From Aurantiochytrium sp. KH105 (taxonomy: Eukaryota > Sar > Bigyra > Thraustochytrida > Thraustochytriidae), in the NCBI GenBank assembly GCA_003116975.1, contig BGKB01000079.1, positions 124,001-188,000 of the forward strand: a DNA stretch of 64,000 bases, in the 5' to 3' direction. Shown in pieces: positions 20,039 through 30,886 of the stretch (position 1 is the first letter of the stretch; each line of letters opens with the position of its first letter). The position numbers and the translations under genes were made by a program. The notes below the pieces were generated by a model. The model ran no database searches and was not told the origin of the DNA. It saw nothing but the letters and a program-made list of their open reading frames with translations.

Positions 20039-21160
20039 CGCCGCCCCGCGCGAACTCGCGCAAAGCGGCCACGGCACTGCCGCCGCCACGGTGTCTTGTG
20101 GATGCATGTTTTTACTCGGGCTTTGAACCTTCTTTCTTTCTTGCATTCTTTCATTTCTTTCTTTTTTTCTTTGTTTCTTTGTTTTCTAGTTCTGACTGTG
20201 AGGAGAGTGGAGGTGGAGACGACGGACCACTGGGCATTTGGTGGATGTGAAAAGCTTTCTTTCCAACACATGCTTGAGCGAGACTTGCCCGGCTGCAGCT
20301 TAAGAGTGCGCTACCGCGCGCTAGCGCCTCGGGAGGAGTGTGCGGGCGTCCATACCTTTTTGTCGATTCCCGCATCAGCTACAAATGTGGGCACCCTCTT
20401 TAAGACTGCGGGCCTACCAGCGGCGACGCGACGCTTCTTTCCGCGGGTGCGTGCCACCGAGTTCCCATGTCACTCCCACAGCTGGCCTTTCTGGTCCTCC
20501 CTCCTTTTCTTCTTTTTCTCGCTCAGCCTTTCTCTCCTGCCAGAGCTCCCCTTCGAGGCGCACTGCGTCGCGTCGCCCCGCTTCGCTCCGCCATGGCCAT
20601 CGCATCATCGCCATCGCATCGCGCTTTTCTTCTCTCTGGACGCCGCCCGACGCAGACCGTCGGCCCGCTCGCTCGCACCTTCGATCGCTCGCACCTTGGC
20701 GCGCCCAGCGAGGGCGTCCGGGCTGCACAGGCGTATACCTGCAGAGCGCCGCCGCCAACCCACTCTATGCGCCCTGCCAGTGGTAGTGGACGCACCGCTG
20801 CCGAGCAGAGGTAGCGGGAAAAACCTGCCACGGCCGGCTGCAGAGGAGCGCTGCGCCGGGAGTTTTCCTCCCCCTCCCCTTTCCTCACTGCCTGCTGTGG
20901 GACTCTCTCCACTGCTGGGGCGCCGCGCGCGCGCAGCGCCAGCCGCCGCCGCCGCTGCTGCCGCCGCAACGCGGTGCGTGCGCGCCCGTGCCGAGGGCCG
21001 AGGCTGAGCCGCGCGGCCAGCAGCAGCAGCATCTGCAGCAGCAGCAGCAGCAGCACCATCACCAACCAGCGGCAACGAGCACCGCCGCGTCGCAGAGCGG
21101 CGCGGCGCAGGGCCGGGCCTGGCGGGCTTGCTGCCGAGAAAGCTCAGCGCCCCCGCTTAT

Positions 21161-21203
21161 TTCATCTCATTTCATTTTATTTCATTTCATTTCATTTCAT
21201 TTA
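21161..21203. repeat. (TTTCA)n microsatellite
   Basis: About eight TTTCA units with two variants, followed by an AT-rich ATTTCAAATTTC stretch to about 21240. Confidence 0.93.
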
Positions 21204-21785
21204 TGATTTTCGAATTTCAAATTTCAATTTCAAATTTCTTTAACTTTTTCTTTTTTGCAATTTCCCATTTTCTTTCTTCCGTCCCTTGCTTCCTCCTTCC
21301 TCTCCTCCTCACGCCGCACCATTCTTTTTTTCCCATGCCCTCGCGGACCCACCCATCCTCGCTCTCCTCCACTCCTCTCCTCCCCTCTCCTTTCCCTCGC
21401 CTCTCCTCGCGGTCCTCTCTCCCCCGGCCGCTCTCCGCTTCTCGGCCGCGTGCGACCATCCGTTCCCGCCGCCGCCCCGGCCCGGCGCGACGGCGGCTGG
21501 TCCGGGCCGAGGCCGCGCCGTCACGGACGGAGGCGCCGCTGCGGGCCGCTGCGATGGGGCTGCGGGGCGGGCCGCCGTCGGGGCCGCGAAGACTGGCCGA
21601 TGCCGGGGCGCCTGCTGCACGCAGGGCCTGAAGTGAGTGCACCGCGCGCCCGCGCCGAGGCACGCGATGAGAACAAGCGCGCACTCTCTCCTCTCCTCGC
21701 CCTGCGCTGGCGCGGCCGTGCATGCGCGTGCGAGCGTGCGTGCGTGCGTGCGTGCGGCGTGCGTGCTTTCGCTTGCGTTTGTTCG

Positions 21786-21821
21786 CGAGGCGAGGCGAGG
21801 CGAGGCGAGGCAAGGCAAGGC
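21786..21821. repeat. (CGAGG)n / (CAAGG) microsatellite
   Basis: Tandem CGAGG units passing into CAAGG. Similar CGAGG arrays occur at about 24797-24820 and, as CCTCG, at 25565-25593. Confidence 0.93.
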
Positions 21822-22148
21822 GAAGCGTGTGTTTTCTTCTTTGCCTTCAAGTTCCTCGAGACAAGACGCTCGCTCGCTCGCTCGCGCGCTCGCCCGCGCG
21901 AATTTCCAAGCTCGGACCAGACATGGCAGCAGCCAGCCCCTCTGGTGCTGGTCGAGGCGTGCTTTCGTCAGTGGTCGGTGCGACAGAAGCGGCGCCGTAC
22001 GTCGGATTATCCATCAACTCGCTGCCGCCTGCGCATCGTATTCTCGCTCATCATCATCCACGCTTCGGGCTTGCAAGCTGAAGCTGCAAGCCGTGGTTGC
22101 TGTTGCGAGTTGCGGTCGCTGCCGCTGACTCCTGCGCGCAGCAGTAGA

Positions 22149-22180
22149 TGGAGGGAGGGAGGGAGGGAGGGAGGGAGGGG
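22149..22180. repeat. (GGAG)n microsatellite
   Basis: About eight GGAG/GAGG tetranucleotide units in a row. Confidence 0.95.
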
Positions 22181-22504
22181 TCCTTCCACCCAACTCCATC
22201 CGCCGGGACCCTCGCTTCCACCCGCTCCGTCCATCCGCTGCGCCCGATGCTCTACCCGTGGCTCCTTGGCAGCTCTGCGTCTGCGTCTGCAGCTGCTGCG
22301 CGGACACCGCGACCATGCGGAGGAAGCGAGCTCGCAAGCGATGGAAGGCGAGGGCTCCAAGAGAAACCACCACAAATCAAGGAGACGACAGCTCGGAGCA
22401 CCGAAAACGCACGCACAAAACCCTGCGCTGCAAACAAAATCCGCGGCTGCTATATGTGCCACTCCGGCAGGAGTCATTGGAAAAAAGTTATGGCTGTTAG
22501 CTCT

Positions 22505-22548
22505 TTTGTTTGTTTGTTTGTTTGTTTGTTTGTTTGTTTGTTTGTTTG
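22505..22548. repeat. (TTTG)n microsatellite
   Basis: Eleven perfect TTTG units. Confidence 0.97.
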
Positions 22549-25500
22549 CTTCCTTGCTTACTATTGCTTTGCACTCTAGCGTAAAGGCTTTCTTGCTCGC
22601 TTGCGCGGCGAAGCGAATGACGTTGTCGCTCTTTTCATTTTCCTGACACGTCCATGCCGCGCCATTCTGCCTCTTGGTCCCTCCCTGCCTGTACGCGGAA
22701 GGCTTGGTTGGTCGGACCGGCCATTCATTGGTCTCAGATCGAGGTCTCGGCGGTGGCGTCAAGCCTGCACCAATGGCTGGCAACCACGCTGCAGCACCCA
22801 AGAAAGCTAGGTCGGCCGTGGAGACATCTCGTGGTTGATTGGAATGAACGGCCGCCGCAAACGTGGCGAGTCTCTTCGCCGCTTCTGCCATCGCTACTGC
22901 CGTATTTCAAGTTCTTCCTTTTCCCCTTTTCTTCCTTACCACGATCTAACTCCTTTTCTTCTTTGGAAAGCCCTCTTCTGTGCGCGCCTGGGCCTGCTTG
23001 CACTGCTTGTTTGCCTATACTAGCCCGACCGCCGATCTGTGCAAGCGACTGCGGTAGCGAACGGTGGCGCGGCGCCTCTCTCCCCCCATCCAACCGCCAA
23101 GGCCAGTTCTTGCCTCGGCAAGTTCAAGTTGCAGCGTCGTGTAGTGGTGGCACGATGGTCACGCCGTGATGCATCTGTGAATTGTGATGAGTTCTTTGCT
23201 TGCTAGGCCTTACCTATGTCATTTACTAAAAGTCCTACGGATTTTTTGTTGAACAAACGATAAAACAAAAAAAAGAATATTCGAGCCTTGAGCTGCCTAG
23301 CTTCGTGGCCGTTGCAAAGCAAAGTCAACCGGAGCATCGTACGAAACCCCGGACAGCTGCTAGAACTAGCGGCACGGTGTGTCAAGGGCGCGCTATAAGA
23401 GCGTATCTGCGAGCTGCAGATGATGACATGGTTGGCTTGCGATGCACAAGAAAGTGAACCTCAGACTTCCTCTTTTTTTAGTCTTTTTTTTTTTTTTTTT
23501 CCTGGCTGGCCGCTGCCAGCGCGCGATTGAGAGGTTGCTGCTTGCGTGGCGCTTGGACGCCGCACGACGCAGCGAGCGTTACTTGACTAGGAACTCGTGG
23601 CCGACCGGGGTCATCCACCAGGCCATAGCCACGGTTGTAAGCAAACCAACGTTAGAATGCCGTTCACTTCAGCTTTTATCACACTCTTCTGACAGCTGCC
23701 AAGTAACTGGATGAAGACGAAACGGTCCCGTAAAGGCTCCTTTCCTTTCTTTCCTATTTGTTCTTGCAGCCATCAGCCGTGCCGCGAGTCAGTCGACCAG
23801 CAGCATACTCGCCGTCTATCCACCCCAGCCATGCATGCCGTGCTGTGCCACGCCAGCCTGCCAGCCAGCCATCGACAGTGACGGCCGCCCGTTTCGCACG
23901 TCTGGCGTCACCCAAGCCTGGCTTCTGTCGGTCTGCCTGCTTGCCCGTCTCGCCTTGCCCCTTTCAGCCCCCCGCTTTCCCTCCTCTTCGAGCACCTCTT
24001 CAAATCCCCCGGCCGACTTGGTCCGGCCGCCGCCGCAGCCGTGCCGCTCTTTCCTGGTTCGGGGCACGGGAGTGCGGCCAGCGCGGCGCGGTCGGGACAG
24101 ACCCTACGGCTTCTGCCTCTTGCAAGGCGGCAACAGCTGCAGCTGCAGCGTGCAGGCGCGAGCTGCACTGCCGTTGCTGCCTGCTGCAGCTACTTCTGTT
24201 GCATGGCAGGTGCCTGACAAGTTGAACCTTCCCGGCCTTCGTTCCACCTGGCCAATCTCGGGACCCAGCAGGCAGCCCGCCGGGCCCTGGTGCAGTGGCC
24301 TGCCGCTACACTGCGCGCTCTGACAAGACGCAAACGAACGAATGAACGAAGGAGAGCACGATCGCACGAACGATCCATCGATCGAAAGAGCGAAAGAGCG
24401 ACAGCGACCAGGCGACAGGCGCCCGCGATGATCAATTTATTTCTTCATTTCTTTGTTCGCTTCGCCTCACCATGTTGTGCAGGCCAGCCATCCGCGCTCT
24501 CCCGTCCTGTGCTCCTCGTGGCGACAGGCGACGAGCCGCGGCGCTGTCTCGGTCCTCGCGTCGACTCGCATCGCGTCGCGTCGCCTGGAGTCGGGTTGAG
24601 TCGAGTCGACTCGACTCGCGGGCTCGGCGCGGCAACTTGAAGCGCGCGCGACGCGAGCTCCGTGCCTCCGAGGGTCCGTGCTGGCTGCAGGGGAGAAAAG
24701 ATCGATCGACGCAACTGCACCTGCAGCTGGCTGCCGTGGCTGCAGAGCCGCTGGCTGTGGCTCTGGCTGTCTGGCGCGGGCGGGCGAGGGCCTGCAGAGG
24801 CGAGGCGAGGCGAGGCGAGGTGGCGACAAGGGCGCTACGCGAGAATGGCGCATTAGGCGAAGCCGAAGGCGGCGAGAGCGACGAGCACGAAGGGGAGGAA
24901 GGGAGGGGAGGATGGGAAGGAGCAGAGAAAAGAAAAAGAAGGGAAAGAAAGAAAGAAAGAAAAAAAAAAACAAAATAAAGAAAGGGCCCTCTTTCCGACT
25001 CCACACCAAACCACGCGACACCACAGTCGTTCTGGGGAAATTGGGAACTCGAAATAGGGAAGAAAAAAAAGATCAGGGGGAGAAAATAGAAGAAACGTCA
25101 CCGCTCTCGCGCGCTGCCCTGCTTGTATGCCGGCGTTCCTGACGGCCTCGCAGATGGCTTCTCGCCTGCCTGTCGGCCGGCCATAGGCTGACACGCCTGA
25201 CGCTCTATCGTGTGTCCAGCACCTGCGGCCGCAGCATCGGCGGCCGCAGACTGCACTTATCGTGCCGGGCCGACTAGGGCCTTTTTCTCTCATTCTCTCT
25301 TTCAAATCCTGGCGGGTCGGGCGCGCGCGCAGTGAGACCGTCAGACGACGTCGTCCGTCTTCCAGTACCAGGGAGCACATGTCGAACATGGAAGTCGCGT
25401 GCGTCTTTTGAAGAAATCGAGTTGGCCTGCCAAGTAAAAGAAATGAAAAGAAAATAAGAACAAAGAAAAAACTTTTAAAAAGGAGAAAGAAAACGGAGAG

Positions 25501-25564
25501 AAATAAGGGGAAAGAAAAGGGGGGAGGGAAACCTGCAGCTGCTTCTATCCTCCGTTCCCCTCCC

Positions 25565-25593
25565 CTCGCCTCGCCTCGCCTCGCCTCGCCTCG
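25565..25593. repeat. (CTCGC)n microsatellite
   Basis: Nearly six tandem CTCGC pentanucleotides, the reverse complement of the CGAGG-type arrays nearby. Confidence 0.95.
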
Positions 25594-27763
25594 TCGCCGG
25601 GAGGCACGGAAAGAAAGTAAGGGACTTCTTTGGGACCCGACCCGCCAGCCAGGAGGAAGGAGAGGAAGGTTCTATTGTTTATGGTGGGCAACGGGGATTT
25701 CCAAGGCGAATGGTCGGTCCCCTTCTGCGGTGGGAGGCGGGCACCCACCCGCCACCGCCGTGCTGCGCCGACCTCGATCTACTGAGCTTGAACTTGAGCT
25801 TGAGCGGCGATTGGGCTCGCCAGCCGTACGCCTAGACGGCATAGGTCGTCGGCAAGACCAGCACGAGGCTGGCGGCGCGATTGCTCGCGATCGGGGCAAG
25901 CAAGCTTTTCCCGCTCGCATGTCGATAGCAGTAGTGCAGGCTGCTGCAAGAGCGCAGACGTAACGCGCTGACGTTAGACACGCAACTGCTCGTTGCTATG
26001 TAGGGTTGGGGTGGGTCGGATGGAGAGAACCCCCGCGTTAAAATAATAATAAGTGACAGTGAGTGGGTGAGTGAGGGAGGGAGGGAAGGAAAAGGAGCGC
26101 GACCTCATGAAGCGCACCAACCTGATGTACAAGGGGAAGTAGAGAGCGTTTCTGTTTGCATCTTTTTGCTCGGGAAGCGTGCACAAGTCCTCGAGCCGAG
26201 TGGGCTGTTCCCATTGCAAATCGTTGGAATGTGCTCGCATGGAACAAAGCTCAACGCACCTTCCGCTACTCAAGACTTGATGTTGACATCGCAAGCATCG
26301 AAAGTACCTCGATTTCGTTTCCGGTGGTTGGTTATACCTAGGGCGCAAAGTGCACATTCACTCCCAAGCAACGTCTTGGCTGGCGGATGCTGTTTCAAAG
26401 TGAGCCCGTAAGCCCTCGTTCATTAACAGCGTAAGGTTTCAATCGAGCTTGTCTCATGTCCCGGCCAGTGCTTTTCCGAGACCTTTCTAGGGCATCGTCA
26501 CCTTTTTCCAAGAAACAAAGGCCTTCTCCGTTGACGGAAAGGGAACATTGAGGACAAAGCGCATTGCGCGCGCCTCGAGCGACACTTTGTTTGGATCTTG
26601 ATCACAGAGCAGCGGTGTCTCGCAATATTGCAAAGTGCAACTCTTCGAGAACAATCGCAGTCTCGTAGCTCGCTGGCGCCAAATGCTGTGGGCTCAAAAT
26701 CTGCAAAGATTGTTCTGACCGGATATAATCGACGATGCCCGTCACGATGAAGTTCGTTGATCTGGTTTGTCGAAGAGCGTCAGGGAGGGGCAGGGCATTC
26801 TTTGAAGGAGAGCCAATACGTGACGCCGTTACGTGACGCCGCTACGTTTCTCGTCAAGAATTCTCCTCCGGAGACCGAGAAGTTTGCCAGTGCAATTCTG
26901 GCAATACAAATGAAAATTGGCAAGTTTTTCTCTGTCTCTCATCATGTGGGCAAGTGTTTAGAATAGGGACGGAACCTGCGTCTTTGAAATAGCGGAGGCT
27001 TTTCTGTCACAGAAAACTGCATCTCGTGGCTGAAAATGGAAAGTTAAGGCATAGCTTTTGATGACACTTTTGAGAAACGACACCTTCTGTGTAAAAGCAA
27101 GCTTCTTGTCCGAGGCGAAGTCATACAACTGGAGATGAGCACAGGGCGTACATGGTGAGGCATTTGCCGAACGATGCAATCATCTCGCATTTTCTTCTTT
27201 GTTCGACCTTGTCCCTCAAAAGCTGCAAAGATCGTCAAGGTTTGATAATGAGCGTTGGGACGTTCCAATACCATTCTTTCCACATAAAATGCTAGCTGCA
27301 GTATGCAAGGCAGCTGTACTTTTCCATGCGCAACAGCCCGAGTTCTCTCGTCGCACATCTAGCCCTTCGTGCGAACACTTTTCCTGCTCGATTTGCGAGG
27401 GAGAACGCACTGCACTCAAATGCTTTCATGCATAGCATTTCGGTCTGCTGCGCTTTCTGGCTCGGGAGGATAAGGAAGGCAGAAAATCGACCATTAATAG
27501 ACGCATAGTACGCAAGTGAAGTGCATAGCAGTCGCAAGAAGAAGTCTCTTGTAACCCGCTGGATCTGCCATCAAAATCTTCCTTCGACTCGAGATCTTCA
27601 TTCGTGCAGAGCACATTCTTGAGCTCAAAGGTTCTCTTCGCAACATCTCACAAAGATCTAGGCTACCCACTCCATCTCCCAAATCAACGTCACCCATTCT
27701 CCATCCTCATGCAGCATCCTCTCCCGCCCAAACCTTCCCGCCATCGACCCCCATCCCATCCCG

Positions 27764-27791
27764 TCCCTTCCCTTCCCTTCCCTTCCCTTCC
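27764..27791. repeat. (CCTTC)n microsatellite upstream of eL43
   Basis: About five and a half tandem CCTTC units inside a pyrimidine-rich stretch, about 370 bp upstream of the eL43 ATG. Confidence 0.93.
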
Positions 27792-28153
27792 GGGCCCTTC
27801 CTCGCCCCTCTACCACACGGGAGGGCAGGGTGCGCGGCCGCCCTCCTCCGCCCCTCCTCGCGCCCCGCTTCCCCCCTCTCGGCCTCGCTCCCTCCCGGCG
27901 CCAGCTGCCCCCCCGCAAAGCCCTAACCCTAGCCCGATAGGCCTCTTCCTCCGATGGGCCTCTTTGCTCGCGGCCACTGCTTGCAAGGGCGCAAGCAGGG
28001 CGCGGAGAAGGGGCGAAGGGGAGGAAGGCAGAGAAGGCGGAAAGCAGGGCGAGGCAGGGAGGCGGGAAAGGAGGGAGGGCAGAGGCCGCGGGCAGAAGAC
28101 CAAACGAGGTTAGCTCGCGAGCAGACGCAGCCTTCGCCTCTCCGTCGTCAACA

Positions 28154-28817
28154 ATGGTACGTGCGCGGCGCGGCGCGGCGCGGCGCGGAGCCGCAGCAGG
28201 CCGCCGAGGTCGCGCGCCGGTCGCGGCGAGGAGCGGGGCCGGGGGTGCTTGGACGGATGGGTGGATGGATGGATGGATGGCGACGATGCAGCGACGGGCG
28301 CACCGCTCGCTGGTTGGTGGACGGCGTGAACGAGCGGGCAGCAGGCCGCAGGCGAGGACGTGAAGGAGAAGCAAGGTGTCAGACGTGCACGTACGCTGCC
28401 GTGGTCTTGCTGGCGTCCTTTATTGTCCTGGCGCTCGCATTGGAGAGAGAACAGGAGGCAGAGGCGGAGGTGAAAAAGAGCTCGAACAAGGTGACTGACG
28501 AGACGCAAAATGATTGAAACGCGTTCATTATACAGGGCAAGCGCACGAAGAAGGCCGGCATTGTCGGCAAGTTCGGTACCCGTTACGGTGCCTCGCTCCG
28601 TAAGATCATCAAGGGTATTGAGATCTCGCAGCACTCCAAGTATGAGTGCCCGTTCTGCGGCAAGATGACCGTCAAGCGCAAGGCTGTCGGCATCTGGGAC
28701 TGCCGTGCGTGCAAGAAGCGCATGGCAGGTGGTGCCTACGTTCTCAGCACACCAGCGGCCGCCGATGTCCGGACCACGCTCACCCGTGTCAAGAGGAACG
28801 CCGAGCGTCTCGCATAA
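28154..28817 (+). CDS. RPL43: 60S ribosomal protein eL43 (L37a), two exons
   Basis: Exon 1 is the ATG alone (28154-28156). The intron is 28157-28535 (379 bp, GTACGT...TACAG) and exon 2 is 28536-28817. The 94-residue product begins [19 protein letters not shown] and continues [15 protein letters not shown], matching yeast and human eL43 throughout, although Gly stands at position 2 where most eukaryotes have Ala. The zinc ribbon is intact: CPFC (39-42) and CRAC (57-60), counting the Met. The C-terminus [21 protein letters not shown] also fits. It is a structural protein of the large ribosomal subunit. The intron carries GCGCG (28163-28188) and GGAT (28254-28280) arrays. Splitting directly after the start codon is common in ribosomal-protein genes. 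Because exon 2 has no initiating ATG, simple open-frame scans miss this gene. Confidence 0.95.
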
Positions 28818-30886
28818 ATATAACTGCAGATCTCCACTATTCCCCCCATCCCGAACCCACCCATCCTTTCTACTCTGTTCCTGATTGTCTAAATTCAAGA
28901 CCAGATCGAGGTCATCACCACCTCCCTCTTGATCGCAAAAGTCTTGTTTTTTCCTCGCCGATTGTCTCTCGAAACCTCCTGATTGCGGGAGAGCGAGCGA
29001 AGAAGATGTTGGTACAATACAGCATCTTTCTATCGACAATAAAGGTGAGAAATCCCTGAGGGGGAGCATGAGAGATCGCGAATGTCTACACGTCTGTGGT
29101 TGAGAGACCCCCGATTGTCCTTGGCAGTTGAATGCAAGTTGCGCCAACTTTATCGCTCTTCTTGCTCAATGTATACGGTCTTGTCCTTTCTTGAGGTGAC
29201 TGCATTCCTTGTTCAAGAGCACCCATTTCACGCAGCTGTCGCCCGAGGGCATCACCACTTCCCTCTTGATCGCAAGAGTCTTGGATTTTCCTTGCCGATT
29301 GTCTCCCGAAACCTCCTGATTGCGGGAGAGCGAGCGAAGAGGATTTTGGTACAATACAGCATCTTTCTATCGACAATCAAGGTGAGAAATCCCTGAGGGG
29401 GAGCATGAGAGATCGCGAATGTCTACACGTCTGTGGTTGAGAGACCCTCGATTATCCTTGGCAGTCGAACGCACGTTGCGCCAACTTTATCGCTCTTCTT
29501 GCTCAATGTACACGGTCTTGTCCTTTCTTGAGGGAACTCTATTCCCTGCCCAAGAGCACCTAATTCACGCAGCTGTCGCCCTCCCCTTGCGAAATCAATT
29601 GCGACAAGTTTCGAAAATAAAAAGAGGCAGGAAGCGACAGCACAAATCTCAAATGGGGAGAAACCCAACATTCTTTGCAAAGTCTTGAAAAATGAACAAA
29701 GGAAAGAGACTTGAGTATTTATTATGAGAGAAAATGTGTGCTTGCACGAGCGCCTCGACCAGCAAACGATTGCGGCAAAGTTCGTGTCAGACGTCAGTGA
29801 CCCTGGGCATGTGCAAATTGCTGCACAAGAGGCCCGATTCTGCTTTTCAAAGGCCACGACATCGTCATCAACTCAGCGCTCATGCGTAAATCACGACACT
29901 CTCTTCTAGACTGCTGAACCAACTAGGGTGGTCGGTCTATTCTTGAACGAGCTGTCGCTGTTCCTGAGAGCCTTCAACCTTGCCGGGAGGATCCTGACCC
30001 ACCGAGGTGGCGGCGCCAGCACCAGTAGCTGCGCCATTGGCTAGTGTTTCTTTCATTGGGCCGCCGTCGTTCACGCGGCGGTCAAAGCCAAGGCTACACA
30101 TAGGCCCGCTGCAAGTCTTTCTTGTTGCCGTCGTCGTGCCTTCTGCGAGCTGTCGTCGCGCTGCCTCGGGGTGCAGGTACGCCTGGACCTTGGTCGCCAC
30201 AAAGGAGACCGCATCGATCAGCAGTCAGACCATTTGTCCTCTCGCCGCTCAGGCGCTACAAGCCAAAAGTCGCGAAGAGAACGAGAGCTCGGCTGCTTGT
30301 TCTTGCTCTTGCCCGCTGGACGAGCTTCTCTTGGGCTTTCCGGGTCTGGCTGTCCGGCAGCACGGCCGCTTCCTCGGTCCTTTCGGGACATGCACGAGCG
30401 GCCTTTTTGCACATGTATTCACCGATGACGTTCTCACCGGGAGAGGTGTGTGCTTTTCTGGAGAGAAAGGTCGGTGCGCGAACGAGCGCTTGCGCACCCA
30501 CTTGAGCCGTTGAATCAAGAAAAAAAAAGCTCGGCTCTCTGAAAAGACCAAGTTCCCTTGCGATGCAAAGCACGCGTGCGCGTTTGTCTGGCTGCATTGG
30601 GAAGCCACATGCAATTTTCATAATGCGAGATGCAGTCGCCGCGCCATTTGCTGGATTTTCCTGCGGTCGACAGTCGAGCCAAGCATCGCTCATAAAAACC
30701 CTCAGGTGCGGCCTGCCCGTGATGTCCAAGTAAAGCTTTCCTTGTTTTCCGACACACACACATACTACACACCCTTTACCCACACGTATTGCAGCGGGAA
30801 CCACGTGCCTAGCTAATTCTTGCTTGTTTGCCTGCCGAGAAGCAGACAATCATCAGCAGACCATACATCCATCACAACGAGGGCAC
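28818..30886. other. spacer between eL43 and the SH3 gene
   Basis: About 2 kb containing the eL43 3' UTR, a 337-bp tandem duplication (28906-29586) and the SH3-gene promoter. A minus-strand open stretch, 30217-29937, has a protein-like sequence (starting LLIDAVSFVATKVQAYLHP) but no start codon or clear splice acceptor, so no gene is called. Confidence 0.5.
28906..29586. repeat. 337-bp tandem duplication downstream of eL43
   Basis: Two head-to-tail copies with an exact period of 337 bp (for example CATCACCAC at 28913 and CATCACCACTT at 29250; GTCTACACGT at 29084 and 29421). By eye about 24 substitutions and no indel separate them, about 93% identity. The first copy starts roughly 90 bp after the eL43 stop. 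The period is not a multiple of three and neither copy resembles the eL43 coding region. The content is unknown: possibly duplicated 3' UTR or downstream regulatory or RNA sequence. Confidence 0.93.

Larger units (their letters stand above)
19141..28153. other. 9-kb gene-poor, repeat-rich divergent interval
   Basis: The starts of the Gln-rich gene (-) and eL43 (+) face away from each other across this interval. It is GC-rich, with purine/pyrimidine-biased blocks and many short tandem arrays (listed separately). Frames of 200-576 codons occur in nearly all phases and strands at once (for example 19277-21007 + and 22007-22891 -), are dominated by Arg/Ala/Ser/Pro and overlap each other, so they reflect scarce stop codons rather than genes. 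Segments at about 15.9-17.1, 25.9-27.6 and 29.6-29.9 kb are more AT-rich but also lack recognisable coding. An unrecognised long 5' UTR, non-coding RNA or spliced gene cannot be excluded. Confidence 0.55.

Noticed and set aside
19277-21007. Open frame of 576 codons (and overlapping frames in other phases)
   Set aside because: Several phases on both strands are open at once, the sequence is Arg/Ala/Ser/Pro low-complexity and crosses microsatellites; explained by GC-rich DNA with few stops.
22007-22891. Minus-strand 294-codon frame beginning MAEAAKRLATFAAAV
   Set aside because: It runs straight through the TTTG array as a KQTN repeat and through the GGAG array, with no domain and competing frames on both strands.
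27916-27928. CCCTAACCCTAG, telomere-like
   Set aside because: Fewer than two units in a pyrimidine-rich stretch; too short to call an interstitial telomere.
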